Positions 36,400 through 45,114 of a stretch of DNA of 64,000 nt are shown here, piece after piece (positions within the stretch are counted from its first letter, which is position 1; every line of letters starts with the position of its first letter). The notes beneath the pieces were generated by a model that searched no databases, was not told where the DNA came from, and saw only the letters and a program-made list of their open reading frames with translations. Source of the stretch: Spirochaetia bacterium (GTDB lineage Bacteria; Spirochaetota; Leptospiria; Turneriellales; JAOUOS01); assembly GCA_029880285.1 (NCBI GenBank), contig JAOUOS010000002.1:124001-188000 (forward strand), in the 5' to 3' direction. A program made the position numbers and the translations under genes.

Positions 36400-37521
36400 A
36401 TGGTAAAATCTCCTATTAAAAAAATTATTCTGCATTCTCTTTCAGAAAAAGAAGAAGAACTGGCACACTCAATAAAAAAAATTTCAACAGAATTTCAATT
36501 TGAACCACATTGGATTTTCGCGTTGAATAACATGCAGGCCGCTGAAAATTTAAGCCGTCATACTCTTTTGGTGTCAAACTCTGCCGATATAGGCTCAATA
36601 CATAAAATAATGTTTGAAAAAGGCTCTGTTTATTTTCTAACCTGGCAAGAGTTTAAGAATTCTTTTTTATCTGTTTTTAAACTTATAACCATGACATCTC
36701 AGCCTAAAATTTTATTAGCTTTTTTACCGCCTTTTGTAAATAGTCTACTTGAAGAAATATTTTCACTATACGGTTATTCAACTCTTTCTGTAAATTCATT
36801 TGCCGATATGCAAAAGGCTCTGGCAGAAGATATCTGTTATACGGTTTTAAATCAAGATATGAATCTTTTGCCAAAAGAATACGGCAAACCCTCTATAAAA
36901 AGAGAAAAAGTTATTCAATTACTAAAACAAAAAAAATCTATGGAATCTTCTTTTGCCATATCTGTTTTAAAAGATTTTGATCAGGGCAGTCTTTTTGACG
37001 ACATCTGTTCTTCTGTAAAGCATGTATGCAATCTTCTATTAAGTATTGAAGAATATGTTATTTTCATTATTCAATATTTAAAAAATCTATCTCAAGAAAA
37101 TATTGAAAGTTTTTATTATCCGCAAAAGATATCTGAAAATGTTTACTCTTCATTAAAGCTTAAGAATAAATCATTAAAAAACTTTTCACATCCTTTAAAA
37201 GACGCTAAAGAAATATACCGCTTTACTATGCAGACTTTAATTTCATCTAAAGCAATACATGTAAACGATAATATTGATTTGTATCTGCAAGAAATGGAGC
37301 TACTAAAAACTAAAAACTTACTTACATCATGGCTACCCTCATTTTTAAATGAGGGCGCTGAAAAGAAAAACAGAGCATCTTTTTCTTTTATAAACGGGAG
37401 TTTTGATTCTGTAGATAAACTTATTAAGTTAAATGAAAAAGAAAAACCGGTTAATAAGTTAATTAACAATTCTAATTTTAATATAACACCACAAAAAAAT
37501 AAATTTAATCATCTCGAGTAA
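36400..37521 (+). CDS. Uncharacterised protein with a degenerate receiver-like middle
   Basis: 373 aa, cytoplasmic. I recognise no family. Residues about 105-150 (PKILLAFLPPFVNSLLEEIF then YGYSTLSVNSFADMQKAL) have the hydrophobic pattern of a response-regulator beta1-alpha1-beta2, but the acidic pocket and the phosphorylated Asp are not evident. The rest is helical, and the end is Asn/Lys-rich. It begins 70 bp after repeat copy B and lies downstream of the kinase gene, so it could be a degenerate signalling partner (weak inference). Confidence 0.55.
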   Translation: MVKSPIKKIILHSLSEKEEELAHSIKKISTEFQFEPHWIFALNNMQAAENLSRHTLLVSNSADIGSIHKIMFEKGSVYFLTWQEFKNSFLSVFKLITMTSQPKILLAFLPPFVNSLLEEIFSLYGYSTLSVNSFADMQKALAEDICYTVLNQDMNLLPKEYGKPSIKREKVIQLLKQKKSMESSFAISVLKDFDQGSLFDDICSSVKHVCNLLLSIEEYVIFIIQYLKNLSQENIESFYYPQKISENVYSSLKLKNKSLKNFSHPLKDAKEIYRFTMQTLISSKAIHVNDNIDLYLQEMELLKTKNLLTSWLPSFLNEGAEKKNRASFSFINGSFDSVDKLIKLNEKEKPVNKLINNSNFNITPQKNKFNHLE

Positions 37522-37532
37522 AAAGAACAAAC

Positions 37533-37853
37533 TTACTGCTCAAAAATAACCGCGCCATTTGATTCTAATGATTTTCTTAACGCTTCATCGGCAGCCATAA
37601 TATTAATTATATTAATCTTTTTTAACGTAGCCAGTTTATTTATTTTTGTTTCAATATCCTTTATAACAATATTTGGGATATTCTCTGAACTTTTAAGACC
37701 AATTATAATCGGCTGATTTGAATCTGCTTTATTCTTGTTTTTCTCAAAATTAACAGCGCTGTAAAATATAGCTGAGCAATTAGAATATCTTTTCTGTATA
37801 ATTTTTTTTATTCTTTCTTTTAATTCACTCTCTGATAGTTCTAACTTTAGCAT
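37533..37853 (-). CDS. Small uncharacterised protein, possibly a degenerate MNT nucleotidyltransferase fold
   Basis: 106 aa. The order helix, strand (CSAIFYSA), loop, strand (QPIIIGLKS), helix (VIKDIETKINKL), strand (INIINIM) and a final ADEALRKSLESNGAVIFEQ resembles minimal nucleotidyltransferases, whose last element is L...I..eG..iy. The catalytic GS...SDxD residues are missing. It is a single gene, convergent with 36400 and divergent from 37968. Confidence 0.45.
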   Translation of the reverse strand: MLKLELSESELKERIKKIIQKRYSNCSAIFYSAVNFEKNKNKADSNQPIIIGLKSSENIPNIVIKDIETKINKLATLKKINIINIMAADEALRKSLESNGAVIFEQ

Positions 37854-37967
37854 AATATACTATTACATTTTTTTTGAAATCACGTCAAGTAAAATCAAAT
37901 TTTTTTGTATAAAATCGCGTTCAAAATTTTCTTTACAGGTAATCTTTATTTTTGTTATAGTTATACT

Positions 37968-38756
37968 ATGTCATTAACAGAAGAACAAAAAGAAGAAGTT
38001 AAACGACTGCAAACACTGGCCAAGCAATATGAGGGTATTATTAAAACCTCAAGAAACAGTGAACAGTTAAATAGGGCCAAAATAGATCTTAAAAAAATAA
38101 GGGATCGTATAGATACACTATGCCCTGACGGTATTCCCGCTAATTTATTAACAGAAAAAAATACTTCACAAAAACCAAATATTAATCAAACCATAGAAAA
38201 ATATGAAGTTCTTTCACGGTTTTCAGTTGAAAAAGCAAGCCCTCATTGTGAAGATGATGAGATAAATCTTTTATCGTCTATTATAAAAGTATGGGAAGCT
38301 GAGTTTTTATCAGCCTTAGCCGAATCTCATATAAAACTAGATTTTTCAACATCAAACGAACGAGACAGCCATTACGCGACCTTAGAAAACGTAAAACGTC
38401 AATTAAAAATTCTTACAGATACAATAGAAGATTATCATGCCGCCAATAGAGAAGATATGAAACTTCAGCTAAGAGACATGAAACAAAGATACACAAGACA
38501 TTTTTTAAATGAAGGGGCCCTTCTTATAAAAAAATACCATGAATTTTGGAAAGTTGTAAGAGAAGATATCGTAACAGGCGGTAACCGTTGTTTAAATAAA
38601 GACGATAAAATAGAATATAATATTAAGTTTGAAAAGCCTACGTTTTTAGAGGGCCTGCCGGTTTCTCAGGTGATTAAAATTTCTGAACAATTTTTATCAG
38701 AAGCCATTAGTGCGTTAAGACTTCCCAATATACCTTCTAAATATGGTGAAAATTAA
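37968..38756 (+). CDS. Conserved-looking helical protein, function unknown
   Basis: 262 aa from the ATG at 37968 (MSLTEEQKEEVKRLQTLAKQ); the frame is open upstream without a convincing start. It is mainly charged alpha-helix with coiled-coil character at residues 1-50 and about 140-190, no signal peptide and no membrane segment. I do not recognise the family. It is followed 31 bp later by a NUDIX gene on the same strand. Confidence 0.6.
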   Translation: MSLTEEQKEEVKRLQTLAKQYEGIIKTSRNSEQLNRAKIDLKKIRDRIDTLCPDGIPANLLTEKNTSQKPNINQTIEKYEVLSRFSVEKASPHCEDDEINLLSSIIKVWEAEFLSALAESHIKLDFSTSNERDSHYATLENVKRQLKILTDTIEDYHAANREDMKLQLRDMKQRYTRHFLNEGALLIKKYHEFWKVVREDIVTGGNRCLNKDDKIEYNIKFEKPTFLEGLPVSQVIKISEQFLSEAISALRLPNIPSKYGEN

Positions 38757-38787
38757 TTTTTTTTAGAATTTCTATTAAATAAACCCC

Positions 38788-39246
38788 ATGAGTTACACAG
38801 CAAACTCTGAAGATATTAGAATTAGAGCTGCCGGGCTTTATATTAAAGATAATCAAATACTGCTTGTTAAACACAAAAAAAAAGAAAAGGAATATTTTTT
38901 ACTTCCCGGCGGCGGGCAAAATAAAGGCGAATCACTGCGGCAGGCGTTAAAAAGAGAGTGGAAAGAAGAACTTAATTTAAATATAACTCTTGGGAATTTT
39001 TTATTTATGGGAGAATCTATACCTCCTAAAAATGAAAAAAAATTTCAAGTTTTACAGATTGTTTTTGAAATTATAAAGGCAGAAGGGAATATGCAAGTTA
39101 TGCCTGACGGTATTTTATTTGACGCCCAATGGGTTTCTTTAGATGACTTTTCAAATTATATGTTTTTTCCCGCCTGTATTAAACAAATTAAAGATTTTTC
39201 TAATGGAATAAAACCTGAAAAATATGAAAAGTATCCTTGGATATAA
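38788..39246 (+). CDS. NUDIX hydrolase
   Basis: 152 aa. The Nudix box GGGQNKGESLRQALKREWKE followed by EL fits Gx5Ex7REUxEExGU except that the last Gly is Asn. It hydrolyses a nucleoside diphosphate linked to another group; the substrate cannot be read from the sequence. It lies downstream of an uncharacterised helical protein. Confidence 0.88.
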   Translation: MSYTANSEDIRIRAAGLYIKDNQILLVKHKKKEKEYFLLPGGGQNKGESLRQALKREWKEELNLNITLGNFLFMGESIPPKNEKKFQVLQIVFEIIKAEGNMQVMPDGILFDAQWVSLDDFSNYMFFPACIKQIKDFSNGIKPEKYEKYPWI

Positions 39247-39327
39247 GCTCAAGTATCGCCGATAATAAAAAAAGAAACTTTTAGGCGTAAAATAATATTT
39301 CTCTATCGTATATTTAAGATATTAATC

Positions 39328-42300
39328 ATGAAAAAGACTTTTAAAATATTCATTTTTATATTTCTGGTGCTTTTTTCTCAAAATATTTATTCAAAAATAT
39401 CGTTTAATAATTTTCCCTTAAAACTTCAAAATCCCTTTGTTAAAGACATTAAAAGTTCTCCCAATTATTACTGGATAGCCACGGCCGCCGGACTTATTCG
39501 ATATGAAATTTCAAATAAAGAAACAACCATTTACGGGAAGGCACAGGGCCTGCCGGATGATTTTATTACAAGTATAGCGGTAGAGCCTGATGAAGAAGTT
39601 GTATGGGTTGGCACTCCCTCGGGAATAGGAAAATTAAATACGTCTTCTTTAAAAACCATCATCTTCAATAAAAAAAACAGAAGCTTGGGTAACGACAAAG
39701 TAAACACGCTACTTCTTGATAAAAATGTTTTATACGTTGGCACCCAGCTTGGGGTAGATAAGTTTCAAAACAATGACTGGTCCCATTACACGGCTATTGA
39801 AGGCTTAGCGGGAGACAACATACAATCTTTTGCTCTGGATGGTGATAGAATATGGGCAGGCGGAGGCGAAGGTATCAGCTATTATGATAAAAATGATGAT
39901 TTTTGGATAAGCTATGACGCCACAAACGGATTAAACAATCCTCTGGTTACCAGTCTGGCCATTGACGCTGACGCTATTTGGACAGGAACATTGGGCGGAG
40001 GGATCTCCCGCTTTGATAAAAACACGGAACGTTTCGAACCATATACAACAATAGAAGGATTAGCAGACGACTATGTTCAATGTTTAATGGATGACGGTAA
40101 TTTTATATGGATAGGTACATTTGACGGTTTAAGCCGTTTAAATAAAAAGTTAATGATTTTTGAAAATTTTAATCCGCAGGATGGTTTAAAAGAACCTTCT
40201 GTTTTCGCCGGAATGGTTTACGGCAATAAGTTAATTTTAGGAACAGACGGCGGGGGTTTGTTTATAGGCGATAAAGAAATGCCTCAAATTGCTTTTTCAA
40301 GCCAAAAAAGCGGTTACAAGAGAAAAGGACAAATTGAAATATATGGCACGCTGCTTTCTGACGTAGATTTTTCATCTTTAAATATCTCATACAAACTAGC
40401 AGAAACAACAGATAATAAATGGTATAAAAAAGGAATTGAACTTGAATCGCCTGAAAACGGTTACGACATCAAACTGGCTACAATCAACACATCTACCCTA
40501 GCAGAAGGGAAATACCGCTTAATGATACAGGCGGTAGATGATAAAAATAGGGAAAACTTAAGTACAGGTGTATTCTTTGTAGATAAAACACCGCCCAATA
40601 TCTCTGTTTTTTTCAGATCGCCAAAAGAGGGCGAAAAAGAAGCTACAGTAAGCGGCCGTTACGTTGAGCTAAACTTAACGGATCTTATAATAAAAATAGG
40701 GAAAACACCCGTAAAAACAACAATTGACAGACAGAAAAAAAGCTTTAGGTTCAACTATCCTGTCAACTCAATGGAAAAAATTTTTATAACAGCCACAGAT
40801 ATTGCTCAAAATAGTACCACTATTACAAAAGACTTTTTAATTGACAGCTCGCCGCCTAAGCTTACCGTAAATGATGTAGATACAGGCGATCAGGAATCTA
40901 ATATTATTACTATTAGTGGTACAGTAGAAGATGAAAACATAGACAAAGTTATTATTTATCCTACTGAGGTTGAAGCCGCTCTTACTCCTTTAGAAAACAA
41001 TGTTTATGAATACACGGCGAATGTACCTGTAAAAAAAGAAGGTAAATCTATTTTTCAGGTAACCGCTATTGACAAGGCGGGCAGAACTACAGTAAAATCT
41101 AAAACAATAAAATTTGTATCTAATATTACTATTATAGAAGTTAACGAAGAAAATATTCCTGAATTTACGATAAGAGATAAAATAGAAATAAGCGGCTATG
41201 TTTTAGGGCCCCTGCCTCAAAAACTATATCTTGATCCGGGAAACTACGAAATTAATATTAATGAAAAAGATAAAAGCTTTTCTCATGTTTTGCCCTTAGC
41301 AAGAAACGAAACGAATAAATTTGAACTTAAGGTAAGATATGTTAATGGATTAGAAGAGACCAGATTAAGCAAAGAAATAACTGTTGGCTCTGATGATATT
41401 AAGGCAGAATTAGACGCAGATTCAAAAAGTTTTAGAGAAAATTTAGTTACCTTAAGCGGTAAATTTGATAGAGGGGTAACAAAAATTTTGATAAATGACA
41501 AACCCGCTAAAATGAATATGAACGTAAGAACATTTAAATATGATATTAACATTAAAGATGGTACAAATAAAATCATCATTACATCTATTGATGAGCTTTC
41601 GAGAGTTAAGAAAAAAACAGAAACAATTTATTTAGACAGACAAAAGCCCTATTTATTCGTAAGACCACTGCCCAAGCAAACGGGCTTAAAAGAAATAAAA
41701 TTCAAGGGTAGTGCTTCTGATGTTTCAGGCTATCAAATTACAGCCTTCCCCTCTGCTAAATTAGAATTCTTTGATCCTGTAAAAGGAGAATTTGAAGGTA
41801 TTGTATCTTTATCTGAAGGGACAAATAGAATTTTTATTATGGCGGTAGATAAAGCGGGCAATAAAACTATTGAAGATTTTTTGGTAGAACATCAGCCTAT
41901 TTTCGCGAAAATAGAGATAGAAGCCGGCGCTGAAAGCCAGCATGAAATTTTAGCTTTAAGGCAGGAAGTCGAAAGATTAAAACAATTGCTGGCTTCTGGT
42001 GGGAAAGTTACAACAATAAAAAGCGGTATTGTAAAATCGCGCTTACCCGCTAAAGCAGGCCTTTTTCTTGTTCCTATGGGAGGTAAAACAGGCAGTTTTG
42101 ATCTAGCCGCCAAACTTTATCTTGGCAGCGAAGTATATTCAGATATAATAGCGGGCTATAACGGGAAAAACGCGAAAAACTTAAGAAAAATTTTAGTGCC
42201 TACGCCTGAACTATTTGATTTACTATCAAAAAGTAAAAACCGGGGTATCTTTGAAAAAATTATAGAAAAAACAGGACGCGAATACATAAAAAATCAAAAG

Positions 42301-42528
42301 CTAAATAACATTCAAAATAATATATTAGCATATTTTATGAGAAACCATCAGCTGCAAGATGTTAAAGAAAACAAAGGCTATATTTTATATAAAATCAAAA
42401 ACAATGTGGCTGTTATTATAGGCTCAAAAAACAGTATTATTGATAAGAAATACCTTAAAAAAATGGGTATAAAAGAAGCCCTAATCGCCCGAATATCAAA
42501 TAAAGGCGTAATGTTTCAGGGTTATTAA
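39328..42528 (+). CDS. Large exported beta-propeller protein with Ig-like domains
   Basis: 1066 aa. A signal peptide (about 1-23) is followed by a repeated W[IV]G/AT..G[IL]..[FY]D propeller (about 30-330), matching the two-component-regulator propeller repeats (Reg_prop) seen in sensor periplasmic domains. Next come several Ig/adhesin-like beta-domains (about 340-860, motifs such as VDKTPPNISVFF), a short coiled coil with LRQEVERLKQLL (about 876-890), and a LysM-like segment (about 925-965). There is no cell-wall or membrane anchor of its own. The stop is 2 bp before the ATG of the membrane protein at 42531, so the two are coupled. Confidence 0.75.
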   Translation: MKKTFKIFIFIFLVLFSQNIYSKISFNNFPLKLQNPFVKDIKSSPNYYWIATAAGLIRYEISNKETTIYGKAQGLPDDFITSIAVEPDEEVVWVGTPSGIGKLNTSSLKTIIFNKKNRSLGNDKVNTLLLDKNVLYVGTQLGVDKFQNNDWSHYTAIEGLAGDNIQSFALDGDRIWAGGGEGISYYDKNDDFWISYDATNGLNNPLVTSLAIDADAIWTGTLGGGISRFDKNTERFEPYTTIEGLADDYVQCLMDDGNFIWIGTFDGLSRLNKKLMIFENFNPQDGLKEPSVFAGMVYGNKLILGTDGGGLFIGDKEMPQIAFSSQKSGYKRKGQIEIYGTLLSDVDFSSLNISYKLAETTDNKWYKKGIELESPENGYDIKLATINTSTLAEGKYRLMIQAVDDKNRENLSTGVFFVDKTPPNISVFFRSPKEGEKEATVSGRYVELNLTDLIIKIGKTPVKTTIDRQKKSFRFNYPVNSMEKIFITATDIAQNSTTITKDFLIDSSPPKLTVNDVDTGDQESNIITISGTVEDENIDKVIIYPTEVEAALTPLENNVYEYTANVPVKKEGKSIFQVTAIDKAGRTTVKSKTIKFVSNITIIEVNEENIPEFTIRDKIEISGYVLGPLPQKLYLDPGNYEININEKDKSFSHVLPLARNETNKFELKVRYVNGLEETRLSKEITVGSDDIKAELDADSKSFRENLVTLSGKFDRGVTKILINDKPAKMNMNVRTFKYDINIKDGTNKIIITSIDELSRVKKKTETIYLDRQKPYLFVRPLPKQTGLKEIKFKGSASDVSGYQITAFPSAKLEFFDPVKGEFEGIVSLSEGTNRIFIMAVDKAGNKTIEDFLVEHQPIFAKIEIEAGAESQHEILALRQEVERLKQLLASGGKVTTIKSGIVKSRLPAKAGLFLVPMGGKTGSFDLAAKLYLGSEVYSDIIAGYNGKNAKNLRKILVPTPELFDLLSKSKNRGIFEKIIEKTGREYIKNQKLNNIQNNILAYFMRNHQLQDVKENKGYILYKIKNNVAVIIGSKNSIIDKKYLKKMGIKEALIARISNKGVMFQGY

Positions 42529-42530
42529 TA

Positions 42531-44711
42531 ATGAAATTGTTTTCATCAAGAAAATTTTTATTTTTTCTTTCTGCTTTTTCTATTTTTTCATTTTTTTTTG
42601 AATACTACTATCTTTTACCTTCAAGAAAACAAGATTTATTAAAAGAGTATTCAATTTCTATATCTGAAGAGTTAAATAAGCTTTTTTCTCAAATTGATAA
42701 CAGAGCCAGAGATGGCGAATGGGATAAATATTTTCTTATTAAAACCATATCTGAAAAAGGATTAAATGAGTTTAAAAAAATTAATCCTTTAATAAAAAAT
42801 ATAGCTCTTATAGACAAGCTAAATCATACTATAGGTAAAACATTTTCATTCTTATCAATGACAGAACTTTCACGTTATTTAAAAAGAGCAGCGATTACAG
42901 AAACAAGACAGGATTTTCTTTTAGAAACGGGATTTCACAGTCTATTTATAGTAAAAAACGGAAATGGATTCATGGGATATATTTTATTTGAATTTGATAT
43001 AAATAAAACATATGAAAACAATGCTTTTTTCTTAACCGACAGAGGTTCTAAAACTATTTATATTAAACCTGCCTCATATCTAAATTTATCACAAAAAAAA
43101 GAATTTCATGGTTTTCTAAATAAATCTTCATTATTTAATAAAAGATTCTACAATACAAAAATTGAAAATAAAAGATATACCCTCTCGTTTCACTTTTGGG
43201 AAGAAAAAAACTTATACATGGGTTATCTTGAAACCTCTTTTCCTTTGGCGGCTTCTGTGGGTTTTTATTTTATGCTTTTTTCTTTAACGGCATTTGCCAT
43301 AAATTTTTTTATAGAAACAGCTGCGCCAAAACAAAGAATGAAATACAACTTCGCGAATAAAAAATTAGAGCAGATATTAAATAAACAAAAAGATGCCGTA
43401 TTTGTTTTAAAAACCGAACTTGAAAATTTAAAAGAAGCCTATACAGGAATAACTGAAACAGAGAAAACGGTACTCTCTGAAAAAATAGAAGAACCTGAAG
43501 CCGAAGAGGATGATGAAATTTTTTCTTTTGAAGAAGGCAAAGATTCTGACAATGATAAAATCATTGAATTAAAACGCATTAAGAGAAAATTTATTTTTGT
43601 AGACCCTTTCAAACAATATCCTGAAAGTAAAACAAAATCATCTGGCAAAAAAGAAAAAGAAGAACCTAAAACTCAAATACCTGAAGAAATTGAAACAACC
43701 CATGAAAAAGATTTTCATACACATTTAGACACAATAGAATTAAAAACAGAAGAAGAACAAATTAGAGAAAAAGCATTTACGCCTGAATTAAAAACTCTTA
43801 TTGAAGAAATTAAAAAGCCTGCCGCGCCATTATTAAATGAAGATTTATTATTAAAGAAACTGGACAATTTAGAAAAGACAATTAGTCAAACGAAAGATAC
43901 ATCCATTATTGCTCTTTTAAAAGAAGTATACACAGGAGGAGTTAATTTCGGAAATTTTACAAAAATCATGGCCTTTCTAAGGCAAAAGCTTCACGCCGAT
44001 GGAATACTTTTTACTTTATTTAATAGTAATATAAATTGTTATGAAGTAAAAATCGCAGAAAACCTTCCCTCAACTATTAAGAATACTTTTTTTACGACAG
44101 AACGCGATCCTTTTATGCCCCAAAGCGCAGATAAAGAACCTGTTTTTATAAGTATAGATAAAAAATTAAAAGAAAATTTGTTTTTTGCGAAACGTTTTCC
44201 TAAAGAAATTAATGAAAAACTAAAGAAAATCTTGATACTGCCGCTTTTCAAGTATGATATAAAGGGTTATTTTATATCTTTTTATTTTTCTGACGCGCCC
44301 GCGAAAGAAATTATGCTTGGCCAACTAAATAAATATATTACAGAGCTAGCTCCTGTTTTTAAATACTATTTTATTAAAGACAAGTATTTAGATTCTATAA
44401 ATCAGGCAAAAGAAATTGTCAAAGAATTAAAAACAATAAGCGCCCTTGGACAAAAATCAATAACAGTACTGGATATTTTTTCTGAAAATGCTATAGATGA
44501 AAATCTATTCAATAGACTTAAAACTTCGTTATCTTTACTTATTAAAGCTAATGAAAGAATAATTTATAATACTCCTTTTCATGTTATAATATTACTTGAT
44601 ACGTCTTCGCATGAAAAAGTATTAAATAAGGTAAATGAGTTAATTTCTTCGATTACTCCTAAGATTCAAAAATTTCCTGAAGATAAAACAAATTTTTATA
44701 ATTTCTTCTAA
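42531..44711 (+). CDS. Membrane sensor-like protein with GAF-like and degenerate C-terminal domain
   Basis: 726 aa. Membrane helices at about 8-26 and 240-260 bracket an extracytoplasmic region of about 210 residues, like a dCache/PAS sensor. A long charged Glu/Lys-rich linker (about 270-450) follows, then a GAF-like fold (about 465-610, ADGILFTLF). The final 110 residues resemble a GGDEF fold but without the motif. A signalling role is likely by architecture; it has no recognisable catalytic output. Its start is 2 bp after the propeller protein. Confidence 0.55.
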   Translation: MKLFSSRKFLFFLSAFSIFSFFFEYYYLLPSRKQDLLKEYSISISEELNKLFSQIDNRARDGEWDKYFLIKTISEKGLNEFKKINPLIKNIALIDKLNHTIGKTFSFLSMTELSRYLKRAAITETRQDFLLETGFHSLFIVKNGNGFMGYILFEFDINKTYENNAFFLTDRGSKTIYIKPASYLNLSQKKEFHGFLNKSSLFNKRFYNTKIENKRYTLSFHFWEEKNLYMGYLETSFPLAASVGFYFMLFSLTAFAINFFIETAAPKQRMKYNFANKKLEQILNKQKDAVFVLKTELENLKEAYTGITETEKTVLSEKIEEPEAEEDDEIFSFEEGKDSDNDKIIELKRIKRKFIFVDPFKQYPESKTKSSGKKEKEEPKTQIPEEIETTHEKDFHTHLDTIELKTEEEQIREKAFTPELKTLIEEIKKPAAPLLNEDLLLKKLDNLEKTISQTKDTSIIALLKEVYTGGVNFGNFTKIMAFLRQKLHADGILFTLFNSNINCYEVKIAENLPSTIKNTFFTTERDPFMPQSADKEPVFISIDKKLKENLFFAKRFPKEINEKLKKILILPLFKYDIKGYFISFYFSDAPAKEIMLGQLNKYITELAPVFKYYFIKDKYLDSINQAKEIVKELKTISALGQKSITVLDIFSENAIDENLFNRLKTSLSLLIKANERIIYNTPFHVIILLDTSSHEKVLNKVNELISSITPKIQKFPEDKTNFYNFF

Positions 44712-44727
44712 AAATTTGTTTTTATAT

Positions 44728-45114
44728 TTATACCGGAATAATTCTTACGGGCTTACCCTTTTCATTGATAGAAACATACGTAAGCTCACATTCAATAATA
44801 TCTCTTGAACTGCCCGTTTGCGGATCAAAAGCTGCCGCTTTACCAAAAGCTGTTACACTTGTTCTTTTTACTTCTTTAATTTTACCGTATGTTTCTAATA
44901 TTTCTCCCGGATAGGCAGGTTTTTTAAAATAAACATTATTCATCGATACTGTTACAAACATAAGATATTTTAAAACATTGGTAACATATATATAAATATC
45001 TTTATCAAGCCACGCTAAAAGCTGTCCGCCAAAAATATGATGGTTCGGATTTAAATGCTGAGGCATTACCAGATGTCTTGAAATCAGTTGAAATTCGCTT
45101 TTGTTAAATTCCAT
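44728..45114 (-). CDS. Acyl-CoA thioesterase, YciA/hotdog family
   Basis: 128 aa. HHIFGGQLLAWLDKDIYI and the strand MNNVYFKKPAYPGEILETYG are the hotdog helix and the catalytic loop of YciA-type thioesterases, with Asp in the WLDKD segment. It hydrolyses acyl-CoA, chain length unknown. It overlaps the OmpA-family gene upstream by 11 bp. Confidence 0.88.
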   Translation of the reverse strand: MEFNKSEFQLISRHLVMPQHLNPNHHIFGGQLLAWLDKDIYIYVTNVLKYLMFVTVSMNNVYFKKPAYPGEILETYGKIKEVKRTSVTAFGKAAAFDPQTGSSRDIIECELTYVSINEKGKPVRIIPV

